This document shows positions 35,265 to 46,930 of a DNA stretch of 64,000 nucleotides, in pieces (position 1 is the stretch's first letter; the number at the start of each line of letters is the position of its first letter). The DNA is from Myxococcales bacterium (lineage in GTDB: Bacteria; Myxococcota; Myxococcia; Myxococcales; Anaeromyxobacteraceae). The translations under genes were made by a program, and so were the position numbers. Below the pieces are notes generated by a model. It saw only the letters and a list, made by a program, of their open reading frames with translations. It searched no databases and was not told the origin of the DNA. The stretch is taken from positions 1 through 64,000 of the forward strand of contig JAJZQX010000006.1 of NCBI GenBank assembly GCA_021806645.1, read 5' to 3'.

Positions 35265-36176
35265 ATGTCCACACAGAGCGCCCCCCCCACGCGCCGCATC
35301 ACCATCAACGAGCTGAAGCGGATGAAGGAGCGTGGCGAGAAGATCGCCATGGTCACCGCCTATGACGCCACCGCCGCCCGGCTGGTGGGCGCGGCCGGCG
35401 TGGACGTCGTGCTGGTCGGCGACTCGCTCGGCATGGTGGTCCAGGGTCACGACTCCACGCTCCCCGTCACGCTCGACCAGATGGTCTACCACTCGGCCAT
35501 GGTCCGCCGCGGCCTGGCACGTTCCGGCGCCGCCGCCCACCTGGTCGGCGACCTGCCCTTCGGCAGCTACCAGGCCAGCGCCGACGAGGCGGTCAAGGCC
35601 GCCATGCGGATGGTGTCGGAGGGCGGCGTCGAGGCGGTCAAGCTGGAGGGCGGGAGCGACTACGCCGAGGTGGTCCGCCGCGTGGTGCGCGCCGGCGTGC
35701 CGGTGATGGGCCACATCGGCCTGACGCCGCAGTCGGTCCACAAGCTGGGCGGCTACGTGGTGCAGGGCAAGGACGCCGAGCGGGCGCAGCAGCTGCTGCA
35801 GGACGCCCGGACGCTGGAGGCGGCCGGCTGCTACGCCATCGTCCTCGAGTGCATCCCCACCGAGCTGGCCCGGGTCATCAGCGGCCAGCTCAAGATCCCG
35901 ACCATCGGCATCGGCGCCGGCCCGACCTGCGACGGCCAGGTGCTGGTGCTCACCGACCTGCTCGGCATGGACGCCAGCTTCACGCCCAGGTTCGTGAAGC
36001 GGTTCGCCGAGCTGGGGGGCGCGTTGACCGTCGCCGTGGGGCAGTACGTCGCCGAGGTGAAGGCGCGCGCCTTCCCGGCCGACGAGCACAGCTTCCACTC
36101 CTCCGCCGTCCGGCTGGTGCCGGTGGCCGAGGAGCCGCCCGAAGAGCTGCCCGGCGTCATGGGCGCCCCGGTGTAG
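35265..36176 (+). CDS. panB: 3-methyl-2-oxobutanoate hydroxymethyltransferase
   Basis: 303-residue PanB, first committed step of pantothenate synthesis (ketoisovalerate to ketopantoate with methylene-THF). Signatures: [28 protein letters not shown] (about 29-56; metal-binding D in VGDSLG), [31 protein letters not shown] and the catalytic-Glu block [14 protein letters not shown] lies five bases before the ATG at 35265. First gene of panB-panC-smpB. Confidence 0.96.
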   Translation: MSTQSAPPTRRITINELKRMKERGEKIAMVTAYDATAARLVGAAGVDVVLVGDSLGMVVQGHDSTLPVTLDQMVYHSAMVRRGLARSGAAAHLVGDLPFGSYQASADEAVKAAMRMVSEGGVEAVKLEGGSDYAEVVRRVVRAGVPVMGHIGLTPQSVHKLGGYVVQGKDAERAQQLLQDARTLEAAGCYAIVLECIPTELARVISGQLKIPTIGIGAGPTCDGQVLVLTDLLGMDASFTPRFVKRFAELGGALTVAVGQYVAEVKARAFPADEHSFHSSAVRLVPVAEEPPEELPGVMGAPV

Positions 36177-36187
36177 ACTCGACCCCC

Positions 36188-37057
36188 GTGCCGGCCCCAC
36201 AGCTCTTCACCGATCCGGCCGCCTGGCAGGCGCGCTGCCATGCGGCGCGCGACTCCGGCGTGCGCCTCGCGCTGGTGCCCACCATGGGCTACCTGCACGA
36301 CGGCCACCGCTCGCTCCTGCGCGAGGCGCGGCGGCGCGCCGACCAGGGCGGGCGGCGCGGCCTGGCGCTAGCCACCATCTTCGTCAACCCTACGCAGTTC
36401 GGGCCGACCGAGGACCTGTCTCGCTACCCGCGCGATCTCACCGGCGATCTCGCCACCTGCGCCGAGGCCGGCATCGACCTGGTGCTGGCCCCGCCCGACC
36501 CGGACCTCATGTTCGCGCCCGACCACCAGTCGTGGGTGGACGTCGAGCAGGCCAGCCAGGGGCTCTGTGGCGCCAGCCGGCCCGGCCACTTCCGCGGGGT
36601 GGCCACCGTGGTGGCCAAGCTCTTCAACCTGACCCGGCCGCACCTGGCCCTCTTCGGCGAGAAGGACTGGCAGCAGCTGGCGGTGATCCGGGCCATGGTG
36701 CGCGACCTCGCCTTCGGGATCGAGGTGGTGGGGATGCCCATCGTGCGCGAGGCCGACGGGCTGGCCCGCTCATCGCGCAACGCCTACCTGGAGCCCGGGC
36801 AGCGCCAGTCGGCGCTGTCACTGTCGCGGTCGCTCTTCGAGGCGCGCGACGCGGCCGCGGGCGGCCAGCGCCAGTCGGCGGCGTTGGTGGCGGCGGCGCG
36901 GGCGAGGATCGAGGCGGCCGGGGCGCGCATCGACTACGTGGAGGTCGTCCACCCGCACACCTTGCAGCCGGTGGCCGAGGCCGCCCCGGGGAGCGTCATG
37001 CTGCTGGCCGCCTTCGTGGGGACGACGAGGCTCATCGACAACACGGTGCTCCAGTGA
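36188..37057 (+). CDS. panC: pantothenate synthetase
   Basis: 289-residue PanC; joins pantoate and beta-alanine using ATP. HIGH-like motif in LVPTMGYLHDGHRSL (about 28-42), FVNPTQFGPTEDL, RPGHFRGVATVVAKLFN, LFGEKDWQQL (KMSKS-like region downstream as SSRNAYL). GTG at 36188, 11 bp after panB. The aspartate decarboxylase gene panD is not in the window. Confidence 0.95.
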   Translation: MPAPQLFTDPAAWQARCHAARDSGVRLALVPTMGYLHDGHRSLLREARRRADQGGRRGLALATIFVNPTQFGPTEDLSRYPRDLTGDLATCAEAGIDLVLAPPDPDLMFAPDHQSWVDVEQASQGLCGASRPGHFRGVATVVAKLFNLTRPHLALFGEKDWQQLAVIRAMVRDLAFGIEVVGMPIVREADGLARSSRNAYLEPGQRQSALSLSRSLFEARDAAAGGQRQSAALVAAARARIEAAGARIDYVEVVHPHTLQPVAEAAPGSVMLLAAFVGTTRLIDNTVLQ

Positions 37058-37563
37058 GCAAGAAGGCCGGAGGGGCCAAGAAGGCCGAGAAGAAGTCGGC
37101 CGCGCCCGACGTGCAGGTGGTGGCCCGCAACCGCCGCGCCGGCTTCGACTTCCAGATCGAGGAGCGGCTCGAGGCCGGCCTGGTGCTGCAGGGCAGCGAG
37201 GTCAAGTCGCTGCGCGCCGGAAACGCCAACCTCGCCGACGCCTACGCCCAGCCGCGCGGCCAGGAGCTCTTCCTCGTCAACTGCCGCATCGGCGAGTACG
37301 ACAAGGCCGGCCTCTTCGGCCACGCCCCGGTGCGCGACCGGAAGCTGCTGATCGGGCGCAAGGAGATCGACAAGCTCGGCGCCAAGGTGGAGCGCTCGGG
37401 CTACACGCTCATCCCCACCCAGCTCTACTTCCGCGGCGGCTGGGCCAAGGTGGAGCTGGCGCTGGCCAAGGGGCGGACCCACGAGGACCGGCGTGGCGCC
37501 ATCGCCGAGCGCGAGTCGAAGCGGGAGATGGACCGCGCCATGGTGCGCGGCCGCCGCAGGTAG
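37054..37563 (+). CDS. smpB: SsrA-binding protein SmpB
   Basis: 169 residues; tmRNA-binding partner for ribosome rescue. OB-fold signatures: [29 protein letters not shown] (about 27-55), QLYFRGGWAKVELALAKG and KREMDRAMVRGRRR at the basic tail. Compared with typical SmpB it has an extra Lys/Ala-rich N-terminus (KKAGGAKKAEKKSA). GTG start overlaps the panC stop by four bases, placing translation rescue in the pantothenate operon. No tmRNA gene is seen nearby. Confidence 0.95.
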   Translation: MSKKAGGAKKAEKKSAAPDVQVVARNRRAGFDFQIEERLEAGLVLQGSEVKSLRAGNANLADAYAQPRGQELFLVNCRIGEYDKAGLFGHAPVRDRKLLIGRKEIDKLGAKVERSGYTLIPTQLYFRGGWAKVELALAKGRTHEDRRGAIAERESKREMDRAMVRGRRR

Positions 37564-37571
37564 CCGGAGCC

Positions 37572-37600
37572 GGCCGGTCCACCCGCTACGCGGACGGGCC
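37572..37600. terminator. probable bidirectional terminator
   Basis: GGCCGGTCC (37572-37580) and GGACGGGCC (37592-37600) pair over nine positions with one mismatch around an 11-base loop, in the 54-bp gap between the convergent smpB and DUF971 genes. No U-run, so it is only a candidate. Confidence 0.35.
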
Positions 37601-37617
37601 CGGCGCCGCGGCAGGCC

Positions 37618-37953
37618 TCAGGCTGGCCCGCCGATCTGGCGGAGCGTCTCCCAGGTGTAGAGGCCGGTGGCGTGGCCGTCCGACCACTCGATCTGGATGG
37701 CGTAGTTGCCGACTGGCTGGATCGAGACGGCGTGGATGTCGTCGGGGATGGTGGCCGGGTCGAGCAGCTTCTTGCCGGTCAGCTCCTCGACGCAGCCGGC
37801 GCAGGGGCAGCGGTCGCGCAGCTCCTTGGCGGGGATGACCGCGAGCTTGCCGCCCGGCCAGGCGATCTGGATGGCGTGGTCGGGCAGGAGGTCGATCGCC
37901 TCCGGTGGCTCGGAGACGTGCTTCTGCAGGTTGATCCGGTCGAGGAGTCCCAT
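37618..37953 (-). CDS. DUF971 (GBBH-like N-terminal) protein
   Basis: 111-residue single-domain protein of the DUF971 type. Family features: DHAIQIAWPGGKLAVIPAKELRD followed by the metal-site-like CPCAGC (about 49-54), then IQPVGNYAIQIEWSDGHATGLYTWETLR at the end. The same domain forms the N-terminus of gamma-butyrobetaine hydroxylases; free-standing versions sit near Fe-S or Mrp genes in many bacteria, but the function is not established. ATG at 37953. Confidence 0.85.
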   Translation of the reverse strand: MGLLDRINLQKHVSEPPEAIDLLPDHAIQIAWPGGKLAVIPAKELRDRCPCAGCVEELTGKKLLDPATIPDDIHAVSIQPVGNYAIQIEWSDGHATGLYTWETLRQIGGPA

Positions 37954-37987
37954 GGCGCCCCTGTGATGTCGCGGCGCGGGGCCCGAG

Positions 37988-38413
37988 TCAACCAAGACTG
38001 TCGAGGAACTCGGCCGGCGTCACCACCCTGATGCCGGCGAACTGGCCCACCCCGAGCACGGCGGCGTCGCCGGTCACCACGAAGCGGGCTCCACCGACCA
38101 GCGCAGCGCCGAACAGGATGTCGTCGTCGGGATCGGTGGGCACGATCCGTCCAACTGGAAGCCGGTCGCCTTCGATCATGGACGCGAGGGCCACCAGGCG
38201 GGCCAGCGCCAAGGCGGCGACCTCGCCACGGCCGCCCAGGCGCTTCGCGATCCTGGGTCGTGCCAGCACCTGGCGGCACTCGACGATCAGGGTCTCGGTC
38301 CAGACCAGCTCGAACCGGCTGCCCACGGCACGGAGCAATTCGCCGGGTTTCCCGCGCGGACTCAAGAGCCCGCTGACGATCACGTTGGTGTCGAGCACGG
38401 CCCGGACGGTCAC
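37988..38413 (-). CDS. PIN-domain toxin (COG1569-like)
   Basis: 141-residue PIN ribonuclease-fold protein. The acidic active site is seen as VLDTNVIVSGL (about 6-16, Asp8), LIVECRQVL (Glu near 43) and PTDPDDDILFGAAL (about 91-104), with GDAAVLGV late. GTG at 38413 overlaps the antitoxin stop (GTGA), the usual arrangement with antitoxin first. Likely endoribonuclease toxin of a type II module; target unknown. Confidence 0.88.
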   Translation of the reverse strand: MTVRAVLDTNVIVSGLLSPRGKPGELLRAVGSRFELVWTETLIVECRQVLARPRIAKRLGGRGEVAALALARLVALASMIEGDRLPVGRIVPTDPDDDILFGAALVGGARFVVTGDAAVLGVGQFAGIRVVTPAEFLDSLG

Positions 38414-38670
38414 CGCCCGCGTCCCCGCCGGACGGCACGGGTCTCGCGCACGGCCAGGGCCATGGCCTTGCCGGCTTCCATGTCGGGGCCGCCCTCCGCC
38501 AGCCGATCGAGCAGCTGGCCGAGGTCCATGGCGGCGCGCCTCCTGCGGGCCGCTTCGCGCGCCACGTCGCGCAGCCAGGAGGAGATGGCGCCATCGGGGG
38601 CCACGCTCTCGAAGAGGGCCTTGTCCTTCGCGGTGACGCGCACGGGGATGATGCAGGTCTTGGCGGACAT
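38410..38670 (-). CDS. putative antitoxin of PIN toxin
   Basis: 86 residues. N-terminal strand-helix stretch CIIPVRVTAKDKALFESVA resembles ribbon-helix-helix DNA-binding antitoxins; then SSWLRDVAREAARRRR and a second helical part (LLDRLAEG, GKAMALAVRETRAVRRGRGR) that would bind the toxin. Start at ATG 38670 rather than 38700 because the longer reading crosses the operator palindrome. First gene of the pair and probably the repressor. Confidence 0.75.
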   Translation of the reverse strand: MSAKTCIIPVRVTAKDKALFESVAPDGAISSWLRDVAREAARRRRAAMDLGQLLDRLAEGGPDMEAGKAMALAVRETRAVRRGRGR

Positions 38671-38682
38671 GGGGCCAGTGTA

Positions 38683-38693
38683 TGACAATGTCA
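38683..38693. promoter_or_regulatory. palindromic operator of PIN toxin-antitoxin operon
   Basis: TGACAATGTCA is an 11-bp palindrome with one central base, embedded in GTGT-ATGACAATGTC-ACAC, so outer arms also match. It lies 13 bp before the antitoxin ATG, where an RHH antitoxin would autoregulate. Confidence 0.55.
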
Positions 38694-38736
38694 CACGCAC
38701 GGCAAGGCTGGTCGGCGGCCCTCCAGGTGCGGCCGC

Positions 38737-39474
38737 TCACCGCCCCCGCGCCAGCCCCATGAGCAGGGAGGAGCGGTCCTCGAGCGGAAAGGTGCAGGGG
38801 GGGCCGTCGGCGGCGTAGAGCTCGGCGTGGCGCAGCTCGCGCGTCAACCGCAGCACCGCCGCCGAGCGGGTGCCGTAGCGCGGCTCGAGGTGCAGGCAGG
38901 TGGGCGCCGGGTGGGGCGGGGCGTGCAGCGAGAGCAGCTCGTGCAGGAGGTCCGGCGAGGGGTCGAGCGGCCAGCGGGCGCGTACCAGGTCGCCGCGGGG
39001 CCCCAGGCCGTGGGGCGAGTCCTCGGTGACCACGTGCAGCCCGGGGCCGAGCGGTTCCACGCCGGCCGCCTCGCCGTCGAACCACCAGAGGAACGCCGAG
39101 ACGGCGTCGGCCACCACCAGGTGGAACGGGTTCCAGGCCGCCGGGTCGAGCTTCGCCAGCGCCTCCCGCGCCGCCGCGGCCGACGGCGACTCCAGCGCCC
39201 GCGGCACCAGCTCGCCGCGGGATCGCCGGGCCGGGTCGGGGTACCGGCCCGACGGCGCGTGGAAGTTGGTGAGCGCGGCCAGCAGGCCGCCCGCCGAGAG
39301 GCCGATCCAGGAGCCGCCCGCCTGGGCGTCGCGCGGCCCGGCCCAGCGGACCCCGCCCGGCGTGGTCCGCGAGGCCCACCCCTCGGAGGCGCGACCCAGC
39401 CGCTCGTCGCGGTTGGCGGCCACCACCACCGGCCAGCGCCGGTCGGCGCCCAGGGAGATGGCGAGCGTGCACAT
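38737..39474 (-). CDS. NRDE (TANGO2-like) family protein
   Basis: 245 residues beginning MCTLAI, with Cys2 exposed after Met removal as in Ntn-hydrolase-like members, and the family hallmark VAANRDERLGR (about 18-28). Further family points: GGSWIGLSAGGLLAALTNF (about 53-71), SRGELVPRAL, NPFHLVVAD. The family includes eukaryotic TANGO2, implicated in haem or lipid handling; bacterial function is not established. Confidence 0.9.
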   Translation of the reverse strand: MCTLAISLGADRRWPVVVAANRDERLGRASEGWASRTTPGGVRWAGPRDAQAGGSWIGLSAGGLLAALTNFHAPSGRYPDPARRSRGELVPRALESPSAAAAREALAKLDPAAWNPFHLVVADAVSAFLWWFDGEAAGVEPLGPGLHVVTEDSPHGLGPRGDLVRARWPLDPSPDLLHELLSLHAPPHPAPTCLHLEPRYGTRSAAVLRLTRELRHAELYAADGPPCTFPLEDRSSLLMGLARGR

Positions 39475-39521
39475 GCCCGTCGTTCTAACGCGACCGCGGG
39501 GCCACGGTCCCGGAAACGCGA

Positions 39522-39547
39522 CGGGCCCGGTCCTGTGACCGGGCCCG
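39522..39547 (-). terminator. terminator of pckG
   Basis: CGGGCCCGGTC (39522-39532) and GACCGGGCCCG (39537-39547) form a perfect 11-bp stem with loop CTGT, 26 bp beyond the pckG stop. On the minus strand it is followed by TCGCGTTTCC, so only a weak U tract. Confidence 0.7.
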
Positions 39548-39573
39548 CCCGGGACGCCTGGCGAGTGGCGGCG

Positions 39574-41355
39574 CTACTTCACCGCGCGGGCGCGCTTGAC
39601 CCGCTCCAGCAGCACGTCGCGCTGCAGGGCGATGGGCCGGGGGAGCGTCTTGCCGAGCTTGTCGAACCACTCCTGCTGGCTCTCCAGCTCGGTCTCCCAC
39701 TCGGCCAGGTCCACGTCCATGATCTTGCGCGCCGTCTCGTGCGTGAGGTCGAGCCCGTTCAGGTTGATGTCCTCGGGGCGCGGCACGTTGCCGACCAGCG
39801 TCTCCTTGGCGGTGACGCGGCCGTGGGCGCGGTCGAGGATCCACTTGAGGACCCGCATGTTGTCGCCGTAGCCCGGCCACATGAACTTGCCGCCGGCGTC
39901 CTTGCGGAACCAGTTGACCATGAAGACCTTGGGCGGGTTCGGGATCCGCCCCTGCATGTCGAGCCAGTGCTGCAGGTAGGTCCCGGCGTCGTAGCCGATG
40001 AACGGCAGCATGGCCATGGGGTCGCGGCGCACGCCCTCCTTGAGGCCGACCGCGGCCGCGGTGGTCTCCGAGCCCATGGTGGCGCCCATGAAGACGCCGT
40101 GCGTCCAGTTGAAGGCCTCGAGCACCAGCGGCACGGTGGTGGAGCGGCGGCCACCGAAGATGATGGCCGAGATGGGCACGCCGGCGGGGTCGTCCACCTT
40201 GGACGAGAGGGCCGGGTTGTTGGCCGCGGGCGCAGTGAAGCGGCTGTTGGGGTGGGCCGCCTTCTCGGTCGAGCCCTTCTTCCAGACGGCGCCCTTCCAG
40301 TCGATCAACTCGGCGGGGGCCTCGGTGTCCCAGCCTTCCCACCAGATGTCCCCGTCCCTGGTGCGGGCCACGTTGGTGAAGAGCGAGTCCTTGCGGGCCG
40401 AGTCCATCGCGTTCGGGTTGGTCCGCCGGTTGGTGCCGGGCGCCACGCCGAAGTAGCCGTTCTCGGGGTTGACGGCCCAGAGCTGGCCGTTCTCGCCGAC
40501 GCGCATCCAGGCGATGTCGTCGCCCACCGTCCGGATCTTCCACCCGTCGAAGGTCTTGGGCGGGATCATCATGGCGAAGTTGGTCTTGCCGCAGGCCGAC
40601 GGGAAGGCGGCGGCCACGTAGCTGATCTCGCCCTTCGGGCTCTCCGCCTCGAGGATGAGCATGTGCTCGGCGAGCCAGCCCTCGTTCCTGGCGAGGTAGC
40701 TGCCGATGCGCAGCGCCAGGCACTTCTTGCCTAGCAGGGCGTTGCCGCCGTAGCCGGAGCCGACCGACCAGATGGTGTTGTCCTGCGGGAAGTGGCAGAT
40801 CCAGCGCCGGTCGGGGCTGCAGTCGGCCACCGAGTGGAGCCCCCTGTTGAACTCGCCGCTGGCGCCGAGCCGATCCAGCGCCACCTTCCCCATCCGCGTC
40901 ATGATCCCCATGTTGAGGGCGACGTAGACCGAGTCGGTCACCTCGATGCCCACCTTGGAGAAGGGCGAGCTGGCCGGGCCCATGATGTAGGGCACCACGT
41001 ACATGGTGCGCCCCTTCATGCAGCCGTCGAAGATGGCTCCGAGCTTGGCGTAGGCGTCGGCCGGGGCCATCCAGTTGTTGGTGGGGCCGGCCTCCTCCCT
41101 GGTGGGCGTGCAGATCAGCGTGAGGTTCTCGACGCGCGCCACGTCGTTCGGGTTGGAGTGGTGGTAGTGGCAGCCCGGCCACTTCTTCTGGTCGAGCGGG
41201 ATGAGGACCTTGGCCGCGACCGCCTCGTCGGTGAGCCGCTTCTTCTCCGCCGCGCTGCCGTCGCACCAGACGATCTGGTCCGGCTTGGTGAGCTTGGCGG
41301 TCTCATCCACCCACTTGAGGAGGGCGGCGTGGGTGGTCGGGGCGTTCTGGGCCAT
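39574..41355 (-). CDS. pckG: GTP-dependent phosphoenolpyruvate carboxykinase
   Basis: 593-residue PEPCK of the GTP class; converts oxaloacetate plus GTP to PEP, CO2 and GDP. The P-loop is in FPSACGKTNFAMM, with the mobile catalytic Cys; other signatures are WCDGSAAEKKRL, SFPSACGKTN region, GDDIAWM (metal-binding D) and FGGRRSTTVPLVLEAFNW. ATG at 41355 has GAGGAA upstream; a longer in-frame reading to 41406 has no such site. Single gene with its own terminator. Confidence 0.96.
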   Translation of the reverse strand: MAQNAPTTHAALLKWVDETAKLTKPDQIVWCDGSAAEKKRLTDEAVAAKVLIPLDQKKWPGCHYHHSNPNDVARVENLTLICTPTREEAGPTNNWMAPADAYAKLGAIFDGCMKGRTMYVVPYIMGPASSPFSKVGIEVTDSVYVALNMGIMTRMGKVALDRLGASGEFNRGLHSVADCSPDRRWICHFPQDNTIWSVGSGYGGNALLGKKCLALRIGSYLARNEGWLAEHMLILEAESPKGEISYVAAAFPSACGKTNFAMMIPPKTFDGWKIRTVGDDIAWMRVGENGQLWAVNPENGYFGVAPGTNRRTNPNAMDSARKDSLFTNVARTRDGDIWWEGWDTEAPAELIDWKGAVWKKGSTEKAAHPNSRFTAPAANNPALSSKVDDPAGVPISAIIFGGRRSTTVPLVLEAFNWTHGVFMGATMGSETTAAAVGLKEGVRRDPMAMLPFIGYDAGTYLQHWLDMQGRIPNPPKVFMVNWFRKDAGGKFMWPGYGDNMRVLKWILDRAHGRVTAKETLVGNVPRPEDINLNGLDLTHETARKIMDVDLAEWETELESQQEWFDKLGKTLPRPIALQRDVLLERVKRARAVK

Positions 41356-41495
41356 CGGGCGGATTCCTCGTCGGTCGTCGGGGGGGGAAGGCGAAGCCGC
41401 GGGCACGGCGCCGCGCGGGGGTGCGAAGGGTATCGCACCCCCCGGGTCCCCATCCAGCGAGAAGGAACGAGGGCCGCTTCAAGGAGGGGAGCGGT

Positions 41496-43190
41496 CTACT
41501 TCCCCTCGAGCTTCTTCTTGAGCAGGTCGCCCAGCGTCCCGAAGCCCTTGCCGCCACCCTTGGGCTTCGACGCCTCCATGTAGGCGCGGGCGTCGGCCCG
41601 CTCGGCGGCGTCGGCGGCCCCCGTCTTGGAGAGCCGGAAGCGCCCCTGCTCGTCGATCTGGAGCACCAGCGCCGGGAAGGCGTCGCCCACCTTGAAAGCC
41701 CGGCGCAGGTCGGTGCCGTGCGGCGTCCCGGTCTCGGAGGCCGGGACCAGGCCGCGCCCGCCGGCGAACTTCACGAAGAGGCCGAAGGACTCGATCTTGT
41801 CGACCGCCGCCTCGACCACGTCGCCGGCTCGCGGGCGCGGCGGCGGAGCAGGCCGGTCCGGGCGCGGCTCGACCGCCTTGGGCTCGGGGCGCGGCACCAG
41901 CGCCTTGACCGAGAGGGCGATCCGCTCGCCCTTCTTCGGGTCCTCGTCGATGCGCAGCACCGTGACGGTGACCTGGTCGCCGCTCCTCAGGAGATCCTGC
42001 GGCTTGGACACCCGGTCCCAGGCCAGCTCGGAGACGTGCACCAGCCCCTCGAGGCCGCCCAGGTCCACGAACGCGCCGTAGTCCTGGACGCTGGTGACGG
42101 TCCCCTCGAAGACGGCGCCGGCCGCCAGCCGCTGGCGGGTGGCCTGGGCCTTGCCGGCCCGCTCCGCCTCCAGCAGCGCCCGGCGCGACAGCACCACGTC
42201 GCGGTCGTCGGCCTTGCTCACCAGGAACTGGAGCTTCTGGCCGATGAGCGTGCTGGCGTCGCCCACGAAGCGGACGTCGATCTGCGACATGGGGCAGAAC
42301 GACCGCACCCCGTTCACGTCCACCTCGATGCCGCCCTTGTTGACCGCCTTGACCAGCCCCTCGACCGGCAGGCCGGTCTCGACGGCGGCGTAGATGGCCT
42401 CGCGCGCGTGGTCGCGGGTGACGGCCCTGGCGCGGCCGATGGAGACCTGCACGCCCCGGTCGCCGCCCTTCACCACCACGGCGTCGAGGATGTCACCGGC
42501 GCGCGCGGTGACGTTCCCCTCGGCGTCGGTCAGCTCCAGGGTCTCGATGAGCCCGTCGGCCAGCCCGCTGCCGAGGTCGAGGAAGGTCACCTCGTCGCCC
42601 ACCTGGATGATCTTGCCGGCCACCTTCTCGCCCGCCTTGAAGCGGCGGCGGGCTTGCGAGGACCCGCCGGTGGAGGCCAGCAGGTCGGCGAAGGACCCCT
42701 CGTCCTCCACCTGCGCCTCGGGCACTGGGGGTGGCTCGCCGGCGGGGAGTTGCGAGGCCGGGGCGCCGGCGCTCAGTGAGTCGTGCTGGCGCGGACGGTC
42801 CCGGTCGCCGCGCGGACGGTCACCGGACGGGCGGGCGCCCCGCGGGCGGTCACCGGGCGGACGGTCGCCGGACGGGCGGCTGCCGGACGGGCGGCTGCCG
42901 GGCGGACGGTCGCCGGTCGCGCGGCCAGCGGACGGACGGCTGGCTGGCGGTCGGCTGCCAGACGGGCGGCTGGCGCCCGGGCGGCCGGCGGCCGGAGCGG
43001 CGCCACCTTCGGCCGCCCTCTTCTCGTCGGCCAGCCGCTGCCAGAGCGGGCGCTCGTCGCGCGGCGCGGGGGCGGCGGCCGGCTCAATCTGCTCGATCAC
43101 GGGCTGCTCGATCGGCGTCCCGGGGGGCGGCGGCTTCAGGTGCACCTTGCGGATCACCACGGGGCCGGTCGGCTTCTTCTCGTCGGTCAT
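41496..43190 (-). CDS. four-S1-domain RNA-binding protein
   Basis: 564 residues. N-terminal disordered half: PxxP stretch, DERPLWQRLADEKRAAEGG and an Arg/Pro/Ser/Gly repeat tract (70-134). Then four S1-type OB domains at about 185-255, 275-345, 355-430 and 455-525; the third is the most canonical (GTVTSVQDYGAFVDLGGLEGLVHVSEL). The second has FCPMSQID as in RpsA. It resembles a short RpsA-like protein but with fewer domains and an RGG-like tail at the front; probably an RNA-binding translation or RNA-turnover factor. Start ATG 43190. Confidence 0.88.
   Translation of the reverse strand: MTDEKKPTGPVVIRKVHLKPPPPGTPIEQPVIEQIEPAAAPAPRDERPLWQRLADEKRAAEGGAAPAAGRPGASRPSGSRPPASRPSAGRATGDRPPGSRPSGSRPSGDRPPGDRPRGARPSGDRPRGDRDRPRQHDSLSAGAPASQLPAGEPPPVPEAQVEDEGSFADLLASTGGSSQARRRFKAGEKVAGKIIQVGDEVTFLDLGSGLADGLIETLELTDAEGNVTARAGDILDAVVVKGGDRGVQVSIGRARAVTRDHAREAIYAAVETGLPVEGLVKAVNKGGIEVDVNGVRSFCPMSQIDVRFVGDASTLIGQKLQFLVSKADDRDVVLSRRALLEAERAGKAQATRQRLAAGAVFEGTVTSVQDYGAFVDLGGLEGLVHVSELAWDRVSKPQDLLRSGDQVTVTVLRIDEDPKKGERIALSVKALVPRPEPKAVEPRPDRPAPPPRPRAGDVVEAAVDKIESFGLFVKFAGGRGLVPASETGTPHGTDLRRAFKVGDAFPALVLQIDEQGRFRLSKTGAADAAERADARAYMEASKPKGGGKGFGTLGDLLKKKLEGK
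42789..42983 (-). repeat. coding Arg-Pro-Ser-Gly repeat tract
   Basis: About 65 codons of degenerate 5-residue units such as RPSGS, RPSGD and RPPGD near the N-terminus of the S1-domain protein. The DNA shows matching 15-bp periodicity (GGGCGGCTGCCGGAC-like units), so slippage variation is possible. Confidence 0.85.
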
Positions 43191-43279
43191 AGGGCCGGCG
43201 ACGCATAGCACACGCGAAATGGCGGGGAAAACGGGATCGCCCGGGTGACGCCACCGGGGGAGTCGGCTACAACGCGGCC

Positions 43280-43624
43280 ATGACCGGCCGAACCGTGGTC
43301 TTCGTCTCCAGCGCCACGCCCCACGCGCTCCGCTCCGCCGGCTCCTGCGCGCTCGCCGCGGTGGCGCTCGATCGGCGCGTGGACGTCTTCCTCACCGGCC
43401 CGGCGGTGCCGGCGGTGGTGGCCGCCCACGACGGCGAGACCGACGACCCGGCGGCGCTGCTCCAGCAGGCCCGCCAGGCCGGTGCCCGGCTGGTGGCCTG
43501 CTCGGCCAGCGTGGTGGAGCAGCAGGTGACGCTCGGCGCGGCCGAGGCGGCGCTCGACGCGGTGGTCGGCTGGCCGACCATCCTGGAGTGGTCGCGCGGG
43601 GTGGTCGATCGCTTCAGCTTCTGA
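43280..43624 (+). CDS. DsrE/peroxiredoxin-like family protein
   Basis: 114 residues with a Rossmann-like DsrE layout: [37 protein letters not shown], then an [10 protein letters not shown] segment holding the Cys typical of DsrE/DsrF-like sulfur carriers (about residue 74), ending [20 protein letters not shown]. Possible sulfur relay or redox role, but no partner genes are adjacent, so only the family is called. Divergent from the S1-domain gene. Confidence 0.7.
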   Translation: MTGRTVVFVSSATPHALRSAGSCALAAVALDRRVDVFLTGPAVPAVVAAHDGETDDPAALLQQARQAGARLVACSASVVEQQVTLGAAEAALDAVVGWPTILEWSRGVVDRFSF

Positions 43625-43730
43625 CTCGGGTTTCGCCGTCACGCGGCGTGCCGGCGCCGACGCGCGTGGCACGCCCGGGGCGTCGCGCCGCCCGGCCGCC
43701 GCCGTTATGCTCCCCCGACACGAGGGCACC

Positions 43731-46508
<2,778 letters not shown>

Positions 46509-46535
46509 CGGCGCCGGCCGGGCCCTTGCGGCAGC

Positions 46536-46556
46536 GGCGCCTTCCCTGAAGGCGCC
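46536..46556 (+). terminator. terminator hairpin after acnA
   Basis: GGCGCCTTC (46536-46544) and GAAGGCGCC (46548-46556) form a perfect 9-bp stem with loop CCT, 27 bp after the acnA stop. No U-run follows. Confidence 0.55.
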
Positions 46557-46930
46557 CCACGTCGCCCGGCGGTTCGGCGTCCAATCGGACAGGCGCCGAA
46601 GTCGGGCGGGGCTGTCGCGCGAAGGCACACTTGCCGAGCACGCCCGCGAGGAAGCGCTGCCGAGGCGCGCCCGGGTCCATGGTGCGCGACGGCAACCGGA
46701 GCCTCGCCCGGGCCGGGTCGCTGACGCCGCAGGCGCTCCAGCGAGGCGACCTTTGCCGGCGCGCCCCGCACCTCCAGCGGGTAGCGCGCCGAGGCCGGCG
46801 AGCAACCGACCGCGAGCGCAGGCCGTGTGCCGGAGCGGGACAGCCTCCCGCCCGCAGGCGCCGCCGGGTGGAAGGACGCGCCGTCCCGCCGGGCCCCGGC
46901 CGGCGCCGTCCTGAGTCCGGCGGCGCCGCC
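46557..46930. other. 374-bp gap without a recognisable gene
   Basis: Between the acnA terminator and the convergent membrane-protein gene. Frames are open on both strands because stops are rare at this GC content, but translations are Arg/Ala/Pro-rich with no family resemblance and no ribosome-binding site. No tRNA, repeat or transposon signature seen. It may be decayed coding sequence or untranslated spacer. Confidence 0.5.

Noticed and set aside
37054-37563. Search for tmRNA (ssrA) next to smpB
   Set aside because: No tRNA-Ala-like ends or tag frame are seen around panC-smpB or in the following gap.
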